A program made the translations under genes and the position numbers. The notes beneath the pieces were generated by a model. That model did not search any database. It was not told the origin of the DNA and saw only the letters and a program-made list of their open reading frames with translations. This document shows, piece by piece, positions 52,369-61,061 of a DNA stretch of 64,000 nt; position 1 is the stretch's first letter, and every line of letters begins with the position of its first letter. The DNA comes from Niastella sp966212235 (GTDB lineage Bacteria; Bacteroidota; Bacteroidia; Chitinophagales; Chitinophagaceae). The stretch covers positions 1 through 64,000 of the forward strand of contig CBIHPP010000029.1 of the NCBI GenBank assembly GCA_966212235.1, written 5' to 3'.

Positions 52369-54117
52369 TTAATTGGCTGTTGTAAACTGTAAGGAGCGGA
52401 TGTTCATTCCGCCTGCATTTATATATATGCGCAGGATATTCGCACCTTTTTTCAGCGCTATATCATGTATTGCCAGAGATTGCCAGCCAGTAGCTTTGGG
52501 AACAGTAACCCCTTTGGCATTGATATTATTATTTACAGCAATTGATAGTTTTCCGTTTTCCTGCTCCGTGTTGCAATCCAGTTTAAGTTGATAATGACCG
52601 CCTTTTACCACATTGATGGTGTATTGAAGCCATTCTCCTGCTTCTGTATTGGTTACAAAATAGCTATCTGTTTTTGCGGAGTCAGCAGCAATATCAACCC
52701 CATCATTGCGATACATTCGGCCACGGTTACCGCCCCGTTTACCATTTGAAATATGGTAGTCGGCTGTATCGGCGTCAAAATATGCAGTGCCATTTCTACC
52801 TAAATCATAATCAACCGCTTTTACAACAGCGCCATTTTTAATAACATGTGTTTTAAAAGGAATACTGGCTTGTGAGAAAGGCTGCCTGATCAACGCATCC
52901 AGCACATCGCGTTTTATGATCGTGTTTTCCAGTTTGATGGCAGTTGCCAGTTGCATAAGACCGTTATAGGCTTCCGTTTCGGATGGCCGCGGTCCATCGC
53001 CCGACCAGTATTCGATTATTTTGTCATATTCCTTATTCGACTGCACCTGCATCGGGTTATTATTCCCTAATTTTTTCAACGGCCACCAGGCCCAGCCAAT
53101 ATTATTTGCCTCCAGCAACTGAACTGCTTCTGTAAACCATACATTGGAGTTTTCACCGGTTTCACCCAACCAAACCGGTACATTGTATTTATTTCTTGTA
53201 TCCAGTATGTGTTGAATTGCTTCTGTATTATTAAAGTTCCAGTATTTATGAAAGCTCAACCCCATATTGTTGTCCCAGGGCGGCAGGATACCATTATAAT
53301 TATTACCCCAGCCATTTCCTTCTATAATGATGAGATGTTCTTTATCAACCTCGCGGATGGCCCTGGTTATATCCATCATTAATTGTTTGAGTGGCTGATT
53401 TCCTTTTTCTTTCAATCCGTTCTTATCATTGGCCAGGTCTTCAAAGCCCCAGTTTGGTTCGTTCAAAATATCGTAACCACCTATCCAGGGTTCATGCGCA
53501 TATCTTTCAGCCAGTTTTTTCCACAGCGCGATCGTTTTTTGCCGGTTCGCCTCGCTTTCCCACAATGACGGTTTTGACGCATCGCGGTCGGAGATATTCA
53601 GATCATTTCCCTGTCCGCCTGGCGCAGCATGCAAGTCCAGAATGAGGTACATGTTATTAGCCTTACACCAGGCGAGCAGGCTGTCGGTCATTTGAAATCC
53701 TTTGTCGACCCAGGTTTGTTTTCCCGCTTCCCGCTCCTGGTCAACCGGCAGCGTATATAAATTGTAATGCATTGGCAATCGAATGGAATTAAAGCCCCAC
53801 GCTTTCATGGAGTCGATATCCACCTTCCGGGTATGATTTGACAGCCAGGCATTGTAAAAGGTCTGGGTTTTTTCTTCGCCGATCAGGTCGGCAATACGTG
53901 ACCGGATCTTGTGCTGCATACCCTGGCCATTCACCCGTAACATATAACCTTCCTGCAACATCCATCCGCCCAAACCCACACCGCGAAGTAAGATGTTTTG
54001 TCCTTTTTCATTAACGATCTGTTTACCGCTGGCCTTTAAAAAACCCTGAGCATTGATTTCGGGTCCACTTAATATAATAAGGAGTAAAAGCAAGATCGTT
54101 CGTTTGATATGTTGCAT
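52369..54117 (-). CDS. GH5 glycosidase with CBM6-like domain
   Basis: Secreted (signal 1-24) GH5 endo- or exo-glucanase, 582 residues. (beta/alpha)8 barrel with acid/base E220 (DILNEPNWG), nucleophile E319 (WLGETGENS) and RLPMHY, LDLHAAPGGQ motifs. A helical middle section (about 375-430) is followed by a C-terminal beta-sandwich (about 440-582) of CBM6/CBM35 type, ending NIRSLQFTTAN. Likely acts on beta-1,3/1,6-glucan given the GH30 neighbours; subfamily uncertain. It is first in the minus-strand set and has its own terminator; the 225 bp upstream is shared with the divergent regulator. Confidence 0.9.
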   Translation of the reverse strand: MQHIKRTILLLLLIILSGPEINAQGFLKASGKQIVNEKGQNILLRGVGLGGWMLQEGYMLRVNGQGMQHKIRSRIADLIGEEKTQTFYNAWLSNHTRKVDIDSMKAWGFNSIRLPMHYNLYTLPVDQEREAGKQTWVDKGFQMTDSLLAWCKANNMYLILDLHAAPGGQGNDLNISDRDASKPSLWESEANRQKTIALWKKLAERYAHEPWIGGYDILNEPNWGFEDLANDKNGLKEKGNQPLKQLMMDITRAIREVDKEHLIIIEGNGWGNNYNGILPPWDNNMGLSFHKYWNFNNTEAIQHILDTRNKYNVPVWLGETGENSNVWFTEAVQLLEANNIGWAWWPLKKLGNNNPMQVQSNKEYDKIIEYWSGDGPRPSETEAYNGLMQLATAIKLENTIIKRDVLDALIRQPFSQASIPFKTHVIKNGAVVKAVDYDLGRNGTAYFDADTADYHISNGKRGGNRGRMYRNDGVDIAADSAKTDSYFVTNTEAGEWLQYTINVVKGGHYQLKLDCNTEQENGKLSIAVNNNINAKGVTVPKATGWQSLAIHDIALKKGANILRIYINAGGMNIRSLQFTTAN

Positions 54118-54341
54118 CGGGTTTTTAGTTTGTTGGTTTTATTGCGGAACAGGCATTCAACACAACTAAATTAGAACACTGTGAATAAAATCTGCGCTCA
54201 GGCACCCCATCAATACCACATCATAAAGTACATAAATAGTTAAAATACAATCACTTTACCCCATTAACACCTTATCGGCCCCCATTTTCCTATGATGTAT
54301 TTACTTAACTTAGTAGTCGATTGCTTCAATTGCCTGTCATC

Positions 54342-57293
54342 ATGAGAAAACTGCTGCTCACCATATGCTTCATTGGTTTGTTAAAAGGGTTTACCCAAAA
54401 CACCATAGCGCTCCCCGGGATCATCAACTATTCCAAACAGGTTTATAATGCCGGCACCCAGAACTGGAAGATTGTCCAGGATAAAAAGGGGATCATGTAC
54501 GCGGCCAATGATGAAGGCCTGTTAAGTTTTGACGGAAGTTTCTGGAAGAAATATACATTACCCGGCGGCACCGGTGTTCGTTCGCTGGCCATCGGCAACG
54601 ACGGTCGTATTTATATTGGTTCACAGGGTGAAATTGGGTTTTTTGAACCGGGTAAGAACGGAAAGCTTGAGTACAAATCGCTGAATGAACTGATCCCCGA
54701 TAATGAAAAGGATTTTACCGATATCTGGGATGTTATCCCGGTTGGGAATGAAGTCTTTTTCCGTGCCTTCAGAAAGATCTTTCAACTGCAAAACGAAAAG
54801 ATCACCGTTTTCGGCAACGCGGCCTGGAGTTACCTGGGGTTACATCATAACAAACTCATCAGCAAAGCCTGGCAAAAAGGCCTGTTACAATTTCAAAACG
54901 GGACCTGGACGCCATTTTCCAAAGCCGGATTTTTTTCGGAGAAAACAGAGGTCACGGCAATTGTTCCATTGGAAGGGGATAGCTCGCTGTTGCTTACCAA
55001 ACATCATGGTTCCTATATTTTATTTGGAGAAGAGATCACCCCATTTGACACGCCGGATATGCAGCTGATCAATGAAAAGAATCCTTACAGCGCGGCGGTG
55101 ATCGACAAAAACCAGATCGCAATTATTACCAACCTGGCTGGTTGTTTTATCATCAATCAAAAAGGGGAGATTACCCAACGGCTTTCCAAACAGGACGGCT
55201 TGCAAAGCAATAATATCCTGAGTGTTTTTGTAGACCGGAAAAAAAATATCTGGCTGGGGTTGGATAATGGAATCGACTTCATTGCATACAACAATGCTAT
55301 CAAACATATTTACCCCGATTACCAGGAACACAGCGCCGGCAAAGCAGCCATTATCTTTAAAAACAATTTATACATAGGCACATCCAACGGGGTGTACCAT
55401 GCTCCTCTTTCCGCTCAAAAAGATATTGGGTTTATTAAAAGCAAATTTGAATTGATACCAGGCCCCAAAGGGCAGGTATGGAACCTTTCTGAATTAAACG
55501 GCCAATTGGTAATGGGACATAACGATGGTTTTTTTGCCATTGAAAACCAAACAGCCCGGATGATCGACAGCAGTTCGGGCTTCTGGACTTTTTTACCTTT
55601 AAGTAATGTGACCCCTTCCCCGGTGATAGTAGCAGGGACCTATAACGGGTTGAATTTTTACAATTTTGAGAATGGCCGGTTTACCAACCCGAATGTTCAT
55701 TCTCATTTTGAATCGGCCCGTTTTGTTGCCGTTGACAATAATATTGCATGGGCGGCCCACCCCTACAAAGGCTTATATAAAATTGAATTGAACGGTGGCA
55801 CCAAGCCAACCTATACACCTTACAAAGACACGAAGGGCATACTTGCCAATAACTACAATCACATTTTCAAAATAAAAAGCCGGGTCGTTCTTTCCAATGA
55901 AAAAGGCATATTTGAATACAACCCAAAAACCGGTGACTTTGAGCCATCTGTTTTTTTGAAAAAGATATTACCCAACGTACCTATCCGGTATATGAAAGAA
56001 GATGGCAATGGAAATATCTGGTTTGTACACGACCGGCGTCTCGGGGTTTCAGATCTATCGGGCAAACAACCACGGCTCATTTACTTTCCTGAATTGAACA
56101 GCAAGATCACCGGGAATGGGCTGGAATATATTTATCCCTATAACAGCAATAATATTTTTATAGCAGCCGAGGAAGGTTTCTATTTAGTGAATTACGATCA
56201 GTACAAACAATTTAAAGAAGACATTCCGGTACAGATAAGTGATGTGCATATTGTTAACAAACGAGACAGCACCATTTTTGGCGGATACTTTAACAAAGAG
56301 GGCGATCAGCAACAATTAGTGAATGAGGAGGTCCCTGAAATACAATATGCCTGGAACTCTATACATTTTGATTATTCATCTCCGCTGTATGGCAAACAAT
56401 CCAGCATTGAATATGCTTACTACCTCGAGGACTTTGACAACGGCTGGTCGACCTGGACAAAGAAAAACGAGAAGGATTATACGTATCTATCGCCAGGAAC
56501 GTATACGTTCAAAGTAAAGGCAAGAACGCATGAAGGGCAGGAGTCGGTTGTGGCCAGTTACCGGTTTACCATAATGGCGCCCTGGTATCGCAGCACCTGG
56601 GCTTATTGTGTATATTTCATGCTGACGATGCTGCTTTTTTACGCCATATATAAGTGGCAAAAGAAGAAATTCATTGTACAGCAGCAAAAACACGATGAAG
56701 AACGCAAGCGTTTGGAATACCTGCATCAATTACAAATTGAGAAGCACCAGGAAGAACAAAAGCAATTAATGTATCTGCATCAGCTGGAACTTGAACGCAA
56801 TGAAAAAGAAATTATCCGTTTACAGAATGAAAAACTGGTATCGGAGATCCAGGTAAAAAATACAGAACTGGCATCTACCACCTTTAACCTGGTACAGAAA
56901 GGCGATATGTTGATGAAAGTGAAAGAAGAATTTGTGCGGATGAAAAAATCGAGCGAACCCGATAAGGATACAGATGATTATAAAAAGATCCTGCGCATGT
57001 TGGGCGATGAAAAAATGAAAAAGAACTGGGAACAGTTTGCAGTACATTTCGACAGGGTACATAGCAATTTCCTGGTTTCATTAAAGAATAACTATCCGAA
57101 CCTGACAGCCAGCGATCTCAAACTATGCGCTTATTTACGGTTGAATTTAACCAGTAAGGAAATAGCGCAGATCATGAACATTACAATCAAAGGCGTGGAA
57201 TTGGGCCGGCACCGGTTAAGAAAAAAATTAGGCATACAACCGGATGTGAACCTGGTTAATTTCTTACTGAACTTTCACTCCGAGATCATATAG
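54342..57293 (+). CDS. Membrane-spanning propeller / triple-Y / LuxR-HTH regulator (PUL 3)
   Basis: 983 residues. Signal peptide, two seven-bladed-type propeller repeats (about 25-640, reg_prop-like blades such as GIMYAANDEGLLSF), a Y_Y_Y domain (about 685-745; YAYYLEDFDNGWSTW), one membrane helix (about 752-772), a long Glu/Gln/Lys coiled coil (about 775-865) and a C-terminal LuxR-type HTH (about 920-965; LTSKEIAQIMNITIKGVELG). It lacks the histidine kinase and receiver of hybrid two-component PUL regulators, so it would bind DNA directly from the membrane. It is divergent from GH5 and is the likely sensor of this locus. Confidence 0.9.
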   Translation: MRKLLLTICFIGLLKGFTQNTIALPGIINYSKQVYNAGTQNWKIVQDKKGIMYAANDEGLLSFDGSFWKKYTLPGGTGVRSLAIGNDGRIYIGSQGEIGFFEPGKNGKLEYKSLNELIPDNEKDFTDIWDVIPVGNEVFFRAFRKIFQLQNEKITVFGNAAWSYLGLHHNKLISKAWQKGLLQFQNGTWTPFSKAGFFSEKTEVTAIVPLEGDSSLLLTKHHGSYILFGEEITPFDTPDMQLINEKNPYSAAVIDKNQIAIITNLAGCFIINQKGEITQRLSKQDGLQSNNILSVFVDRKKNIWLGLDNGIDFIAYNNAIKHIYPDYQEHSAGKAAIIFKNNLYIGTSNGVYHAPLSAQKDIGFIKSKFELIPGPKGQVWNLSELNGQLVMGHNDGFFAIENQTARMIDSSSGFWTFLPLSNVTPSPVIVAGTYNGLNFYNFENGRFTNPNVHSHFESARFVAVDNNIAWAAHPYKGLYKIELNGGTKPTYTPYKDTKGILANNYNHIFKIKSRVVLSNEKGIFEYNPKTGDFEPSVFLKKILPNVPIRYMKEDGNGNIWFVHDRRLGVSDLSGKQPRLIYFPELNSKITGNGLEYIYPYNSNNIFIAAEEGFYLVNYDQYKQFKEDIPVQISDVHIVNKRDSTIFGGYFNKEGDQQQLVNEEVPEIQYAWNSIHFDYSSPLYGKQSSIEYAYYLEDFDNGWSTWTKKNEKDYTYLSPGTYTFKVKARTHEGQESVVASYRFTIMAPWYRSTWAYCVYFMLTMLLFYAIYKWQKKKFIVQQQKHDEERKRLEYLHQLQIEKHQEEQKQLMYLHQLELERNEKEIIRLQNEKLVSEIQVKNTELASTTFNLVQKGDMLMKVKEEFVRMKKSSEPDKDTDDYKKILRMLGDEKMKKNWEQFAVHFDRVHSNFLVSLKNNYPNLTASDLKLCAYLRLNLTSKEIAQIMNITIKGVELGRHRLRKKLGIQPDVNLVNFLLNFHSEII

Positions 57294-57335
57294 TAAAGGC
57301 ATGCATTACGCGCGCCGAAGGGGGCCAAAGATTTA

Positions 57336-57875
57336 TCAAAAAGAATTGATCGTCTCTTTCATTTGCCTGACCCGCTTCATCCATATACCTGACAGCACCA
57401 TTATTTGTATAACAAATAGTAGAATGATAGCCGCCAGCATCCAATACTTGTTTGTATTAAACGTAATGACCGATGTAAAGAAAAGCAACAAACAAGCAGC
57501 TGACAGAACACGGCTTGCGACAGACACTGCTGCATATGTTTTTAATTTCAGCAACTGCTTGTACAGGGCTTGTTTAACCGTGGAGCCATTAACAGGGCGT
57601 TTCGTTAGTATGTATCCCATGATGTTATGCGTTATGACAAAAAGCATGGCCATTACCAGTAGCATATTTGCATAGAATGGCTTACGATCGCCGTCAAAGG
57701 CATTGTAATAAACAAAAAGAAAAGCAGTGAAGGCTACAGTCTCCAGGATCAATTGTTTCCGGATACGTTTCAGTAGCGGATGAGCGCTTTCCTGCATCAT
57801 GGAACTTAATTCCTTATTTGTTTTTCGGTTAGCATCAATGCCATGCCAGGCTGATTTTAAAGCATCCTGTTCCAT
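57336..57875 (-). CDS. Four-helix membrane protein, probable anti-sigma partner
   Basis: 179 residues with a cytoplasmic N-terminus (1-45) and four predicted membrane helices near 45-62, 70-90, 115-135 and 145-165, and a basic tail. The start ATG overlaps the TAA of the ECF sigma gene by one base (TAATG), the tight coupling typical of sigma/anti-sigma pairs. It has no zinc-finger HxxxCxxC motif and no FecR domain. Anti-sigma function is inferred from position only. Confidence 0.7.
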   Translation of the reverse strand: MEQDALKSAWHGIDANRKTNKELSSMMQESAHPLLKRIRKQLILETVAFTAFLFVYYNAFDGDRKPFYANMLLVMAMLFVITHNIMGYILTKRPVNGSTVKQALYKQLLKLKTYAAVSVASRVLSAACLLLFFTSVITFNTNKYWMLAAIILLFVIQIMVLSGIWMKRVRQMKETINSF

Positions 57876-58348
57876 TATTTGTTTTTTAAAAGTTGTTGAA
57901 TTTTTGTTTTTATCCGGTTGAGCCGCACGCCTACATTCGATTCGGAGATCCCAATGATCTCCGCGATCTCCTGGTAACTCAGGTCTTCCAGGTACAATGT
58001 GATAAGCGCTTTATCGGCATCATTCAATTTTTTAAGCGCCTGGAAAAATTGTTCGCGCTGTTCATCAGCCAGGGTTTGTGGGTCTTCTTCATCAGGCAAT
58101 GAAGGCATATACCTGATATGCGGTTTCTTTTTTCGGAAAACGGCAATGGCCGTGCTAAGTGCTACGCGGTACATCCAGGAACTGAATTTCGCTTTGCCTT
58201 CGAATGCAGGTACAGACTTCCAAAGCTGAAACACGATCTCCTGGAACAGGTCTTCCCGGTCTTCCTTTGAATCGCGGTAAAGCCTGCATATCTTATGAAT
58301 GATGCCCTGGTGCTGATCGATCAATGTTAAAAATTCCGCTTCCAGCAT
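57875..58348 (-). CDS. ECF sigma-70 factor
   Basis: 157 residues. Region 2 (about 10-75; DREDLFQEIVFQLWKSVPAF and SSWMYRVAL) and region 4 (about 105-150; LEDLSYQEIAEIIGISESNVGVRLNRIK) are complete. Different in type from the FecI-like sigma of PUL 1. No SusC/STN gene adjoins it, so it probably serves a stress or envelope response through its membrane partner. Confidence 0.93.
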   Translation of the reverse strand: MLEAEFLTLIDQHQGIIHKICRLYRDSKEDREDLFQEIVFQLWKSVPAFEGKAKFSSWMYRVALSTAIAVFRKKKPHIRYMPSLPDEEDPQTLADEQREQFFQALKKLNDADKALITLYLEDLSYQEIAEIIGISESNVGVRLNRIKTKIQQLLKNK

Positions 58349-58450
58349 GATTACTTTTTATTGAAATGGTATTTTCCTGGTTAGTTGCGGGAATGGGAGG
58401 AAACTTACAGGGTCATTAGAAAAAAATACTAATAACGTTTTAGACGGGAA

Positions 58451-59290
58451 TTACTTTTTTAGCAATTTTTTCCGGTAATCGGATGGGTTTTGACCAGTGT
58501 GTTTTTTAAAAATTCGGGTAAAATGGCTTTGATCTGAAAAGCCGGTGAGGTAGGCAATTTCGGTCAATGAATGGGTTGGCGTTTGCATTAAGGCAATGGC
58601 TTTTTCTATCCGTTGCTTACGGATGTATTCGCCAAAGGACAGATCATCGAAATACCTGGAAAACTCTCTTGACAAATAAGAAGGATTGATGTCAAGGCCT
58701 TTAGAAAGTTCTTTCAAGCTCAAACTGGCGTCTATATGATCCTGTATAATTTCTTTCAATTCCTTTGCCCAGGCAGGTGCTTTCTTTTTAGAGCCTGGTT
58801 TATTTTTTAAGAATTTATTGAGAACATTCAACAGTAAATTCTCGAAGGGTTGCTGGGTATGTTTTTCTTTTTGTAAATGTTTTGCCCAGCTGTACAGCGC
58901 ATCATATAAGAGCATACCCCTGCTCAACAATTCCTGGTCGTTTTTAAAATTGTAGGCAAGTCCGGCTGAAATGGCCCATAAGCCGCTAGCCTGAGCGGCC
59001 AGGTCGTGCCGGTCAGTATCAGCACCGCGAACGATGACAGCCATGGTATGCACAGCTTCATCGTTTATCTGGTATTCCTTTATTAAAGCATCAAAGGTGC
59101 ACAAGTCGCCGTCATGCGTAAATTTCACGCCGGGCACATCAAATGGAATGGCATCCAGGTCCTTTGCTTTTGAGAGTACCTCATTAAAAGGAACATAGAT
59201 AAACTCAGCATCCTTATCAATAAACTGTTTTATCAGCCATGGACAGGCGATGCGATCAATTTTCGGTCTTTCGCGGGTAATCCATTTCAT
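58451..59290 (-). CDS. ChrB-like domain fused to AraC-type HTH
   Basis: 279 residues (start MKWITRERPKIDRIACPWLI, three codons inside the ORF, the usual ChrB start). The first 150 residues match the chromate-resistance ChrB C-terminal domain family: IACPWLIKQFID, FDVPGVKFTHDGDLCTFD, VRGADTDRHDLAAQASGL. A Lys-rich linker follows, then a complete AraC/XylS double HTH (about 180-278; HSLTEIAYLTGFSDQSHFTRIFK). No chrA transporter is adjacent. It is probably a one-component transcription regulator; whether the ligand is chromate is unknown. Confidence 0.85.
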   Translation of the reverse strand: MKWITRERPKIDRIACPWLIKQFIDKDAEFIYVPFNEVLSKAKDLDAIPFDVPGVKFTHDGDLCTFDALIKEYQINDEAVHTMAVIVRGADTDRHDLAAQASGLWAISAGLAYNFKNDQELLSRGMLLYDALYSWAKHLQKEKHTQQPFENLLLNVLNKFLKNKPGSKKKAPAWAKELKEIIQDHIDASLSLKELSKGLDINPSYLSREFSRYFDDLSFGEYIRKQRIEKAIALMQTPTHSLTEIAYLTGFSDQSHFTRIFKKHTGQNPSDYRKKLLKK

Positions 59291-59355
59291 GTTACTCAAT
59301 TATGAATACATGCAAAAATACCCTTTTGCCGGCTCAGAAAAATATTCTGTTATTT

Positions 59356-59411
59356 CCAGACTGTAAATCTGGTACTTTGCAACACAGGGAGTTCGAATCT
59401 CTCACGCCCCA
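59356..59411 (+). pseudogene. Truncated tRNA-Tyr (3' part only)
   Basis: The 3' 56 nt of a class II tRNA: anticodon stem CCAGA/TCTGG, loop CTGTAAA with anticodon GTA, long variable arm, T-arm GGGAG-TTCGAAT-CTCTC, acceptor 3' strand ACGCCCC and discriminator A. The expected 5' strand GGGGCGT and D-arm are absent upstream. Such 3' fragments usually mark integration sites of mobile elements that target tRNA genes. No integrase is nearby now. Confidence 0.75.
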
Positions 59412-59442
59412 CTTTATAATATTACAATTGCGCTGTTAAAAG

Positions 59443-59481
59443 AAAAAAGGTGATCCCGGTTTAAACCGCGACCACCTTTTT
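59443..59481. terminator. Bidirectional terminator-like hairpin after susD
   Basis: AAAAAAGGTG..CGGTTT / AAACCG..CACCTTTTT stem with two small mismatches, T runs on both sides. It lies 14 bp beyond the susD stop of the 59-64 kb locus. Confidence 0.8.
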
Positions 59482-59494
59482 AATCATTCATTAT

Positions 59495-61042
59495 TTATTT
59501 CCACCCCGGCGTTTGTTTAAAATTGGAATTGCCATAGGTGATTGCTACATCCATTTCCAACTGTGGAACAGGCCATAATGTATCACGCAAAGGGAATGTT
59601 CTGTTATTGCTACTACTCGGGTCTTTGATGGTGGGAATGATCGTTCTGTCGAGCTTCCATCGCTTAAGGTCGAAATACCGCTGGCCTTCCAGCGCCAGCT
59701 CAATTCTTCTTTCATGGCGAATGCGGGTGCGCATATCAGCTTGCGACAATCCGGCCAGCAAGGGCGGCATGTTTACTCCCTGGCGTGCCCGTATATCATT
59801 TATGGCCTTATAAATCGTAGCATCCGGACCAGTCAACTCATTTTGCGCTTCAGCATACATTAATAAAATATCAGCAAAGCGTAAATACACCCAGTCCTGA
59901 TCGCTTTGGGTACCGATCACAGTGGCTCTTGTAGAATCGACGCCTTTTTTGTTTAAAAAGCCGGCGGTTGCGCCAATTTGAGCAGGCACAAAGACAATAC
60001 CGCCTTTATATAATACACCGGGTGTGAGTACAGTAGCGAGCAAGCGCGGGTCGCGGTTATTATAAGGCGCATTCTTGTCATATAAAGGAGAAGAAGTGAT
60101 GGGCAAGCCATCAGTACATTCGTAATCATCAACCAGGTATTTTAATGGCTGAAAACTGGCACTGTAGGTATACAGGTAATCGGCCGGACTATACGCATTG
60201 GGTACCTGGTAGCGGCCCGACAACATGATCTCGGGGTTATTGGTTTGTGAAGTTTTCAGGAACAAACCGCGGTATCCGCCCATATATAAACTAAACTTCT
60301 TACTGTCGATGATCGTTTTAGTGGTAGTAGCAGCCATTTGCCAGTTCCCCTGCGTTATATATACTTTTGCCAGGTAACCCAACGCAGTGCCTTTTACCAC
60401 GTGACCGGTGTATGCATTATCGGGCAAATTACTCACTGCAAAATTCAGATCGCTGATCACCGAATCCATCACCTGTGCTTTGGGCGTTCTTCCCAACTGG
60501 TAACTCTCCGGATCAGCAGTTGCATTACCAATAGGCCTAGAGTAATACACTACATCGCCATATAATTGTGTCAATAAGAAATAGTAATAAGCACGCATGA
60601 AACGTACTTCGCCAATATACTGATTCATGGCAGCTGTTTGCAACGGCACATTGCCGATATTGGCCAGAAAAATATTACAGGCCTGTATCGCTTTGTAAGA
60701 AGTGTTGTATGCATCTGACTGAATGGTACCCGTAGTAGCTTCAATGGCGCCATTGGCTACGTTTACGAATGCACTACTGAATGCATTATCAGTAAGCGTT
60801 TCCCAATATGGTGTGCCGGCACCCCAGCCCTGTCCGGTATTCGTTGCACTGGTGTAATTGTAGCCCTGAATAAGGTAACTATAAATGGCAGTAAGGGCTA
60901 TATCAGCATCGGCCTGTGTTTTCCAGAAATTATCACTGGAAATCTGATCTGGTGGGTTCTTATCTAAAAAATCCTTTTTACAACTTACAGTGAATACAAA
61001 TAAACCCAAAAAGACAACAATATATCGAATGAAATATTTCAT
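59495..61042 (-). CDS. SusD-like glycan-binding lipoprotein (locus at 59-64 kb)
   Basis: 515 residues with lipobox FTVSC (Cys21) then KKDFLDKNPPD. SusD/RagB features: IGEVRFMRAYYYFLLTQLYGDV (helix near 140), LADILLMYAEAQNEL, RHERRIELALEGQRYFDLKRW and a C-terminal FPLRDTLWPVPQLEMDV. It is 19 bp downstream of its susC partner and is followed by a terminator with no glycosidase gene, so any enzymes lie upstream, outside the window. Confidence 0.95.
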   Translation of the reverse strand: MKYFIRYIVVFLGLFVFTVSCKKDFLDKNPPDQISSDNFWKTQADADIALTAIYSYLIQGYNYTSATNTGQGWGAGTPYWETLTDNAFSSAFVNVANGAIEATTGTIQSDAYNTSYKAIQACNIFLANIGNVPLQTAAMNQYIGEVRFMRAYYYFLLTQLYGDVVYYSRPIGNATADPESYQLGRTPKAQVMDSVISDLNFAVSNLPDNAYTGHVVKGTALGYLAKVYITQGNWQMAATTTKTIIDSKKFSLYMGGYRGLFLKTSQTNNPEIMLSGRYQVPNAYSPADYLYTYSASFQPLKYLVDDYECTDGLPITSSPLYDKNAPYNNRDPRLLATVLTPGVLYKGGIVFVPAQIGATAGFLNKKGVDSTRATVIGTQSDQDWVYLRFADILLMYAEAQNELTGPDATIYKAINDIRARQGVNMPPLLAGLSQADMRTRIRHERRIELALEGQRYFDLKRWKLDRTIIPTIKDPSSSNNRTFPLRDTLWPVPQLEMDVAITYGNSNFKQTPGWK

Positions 61043-61061
61043 TGCGGGAATTTTTAAATTT

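Noticed and set aside
59330..59411. Intact tRNA-Tyr gene
   Set aside because: Neither the 5' acceptor strand complementary to ACGCCCC nor a D-arm exists upstream of the anticodon stem.
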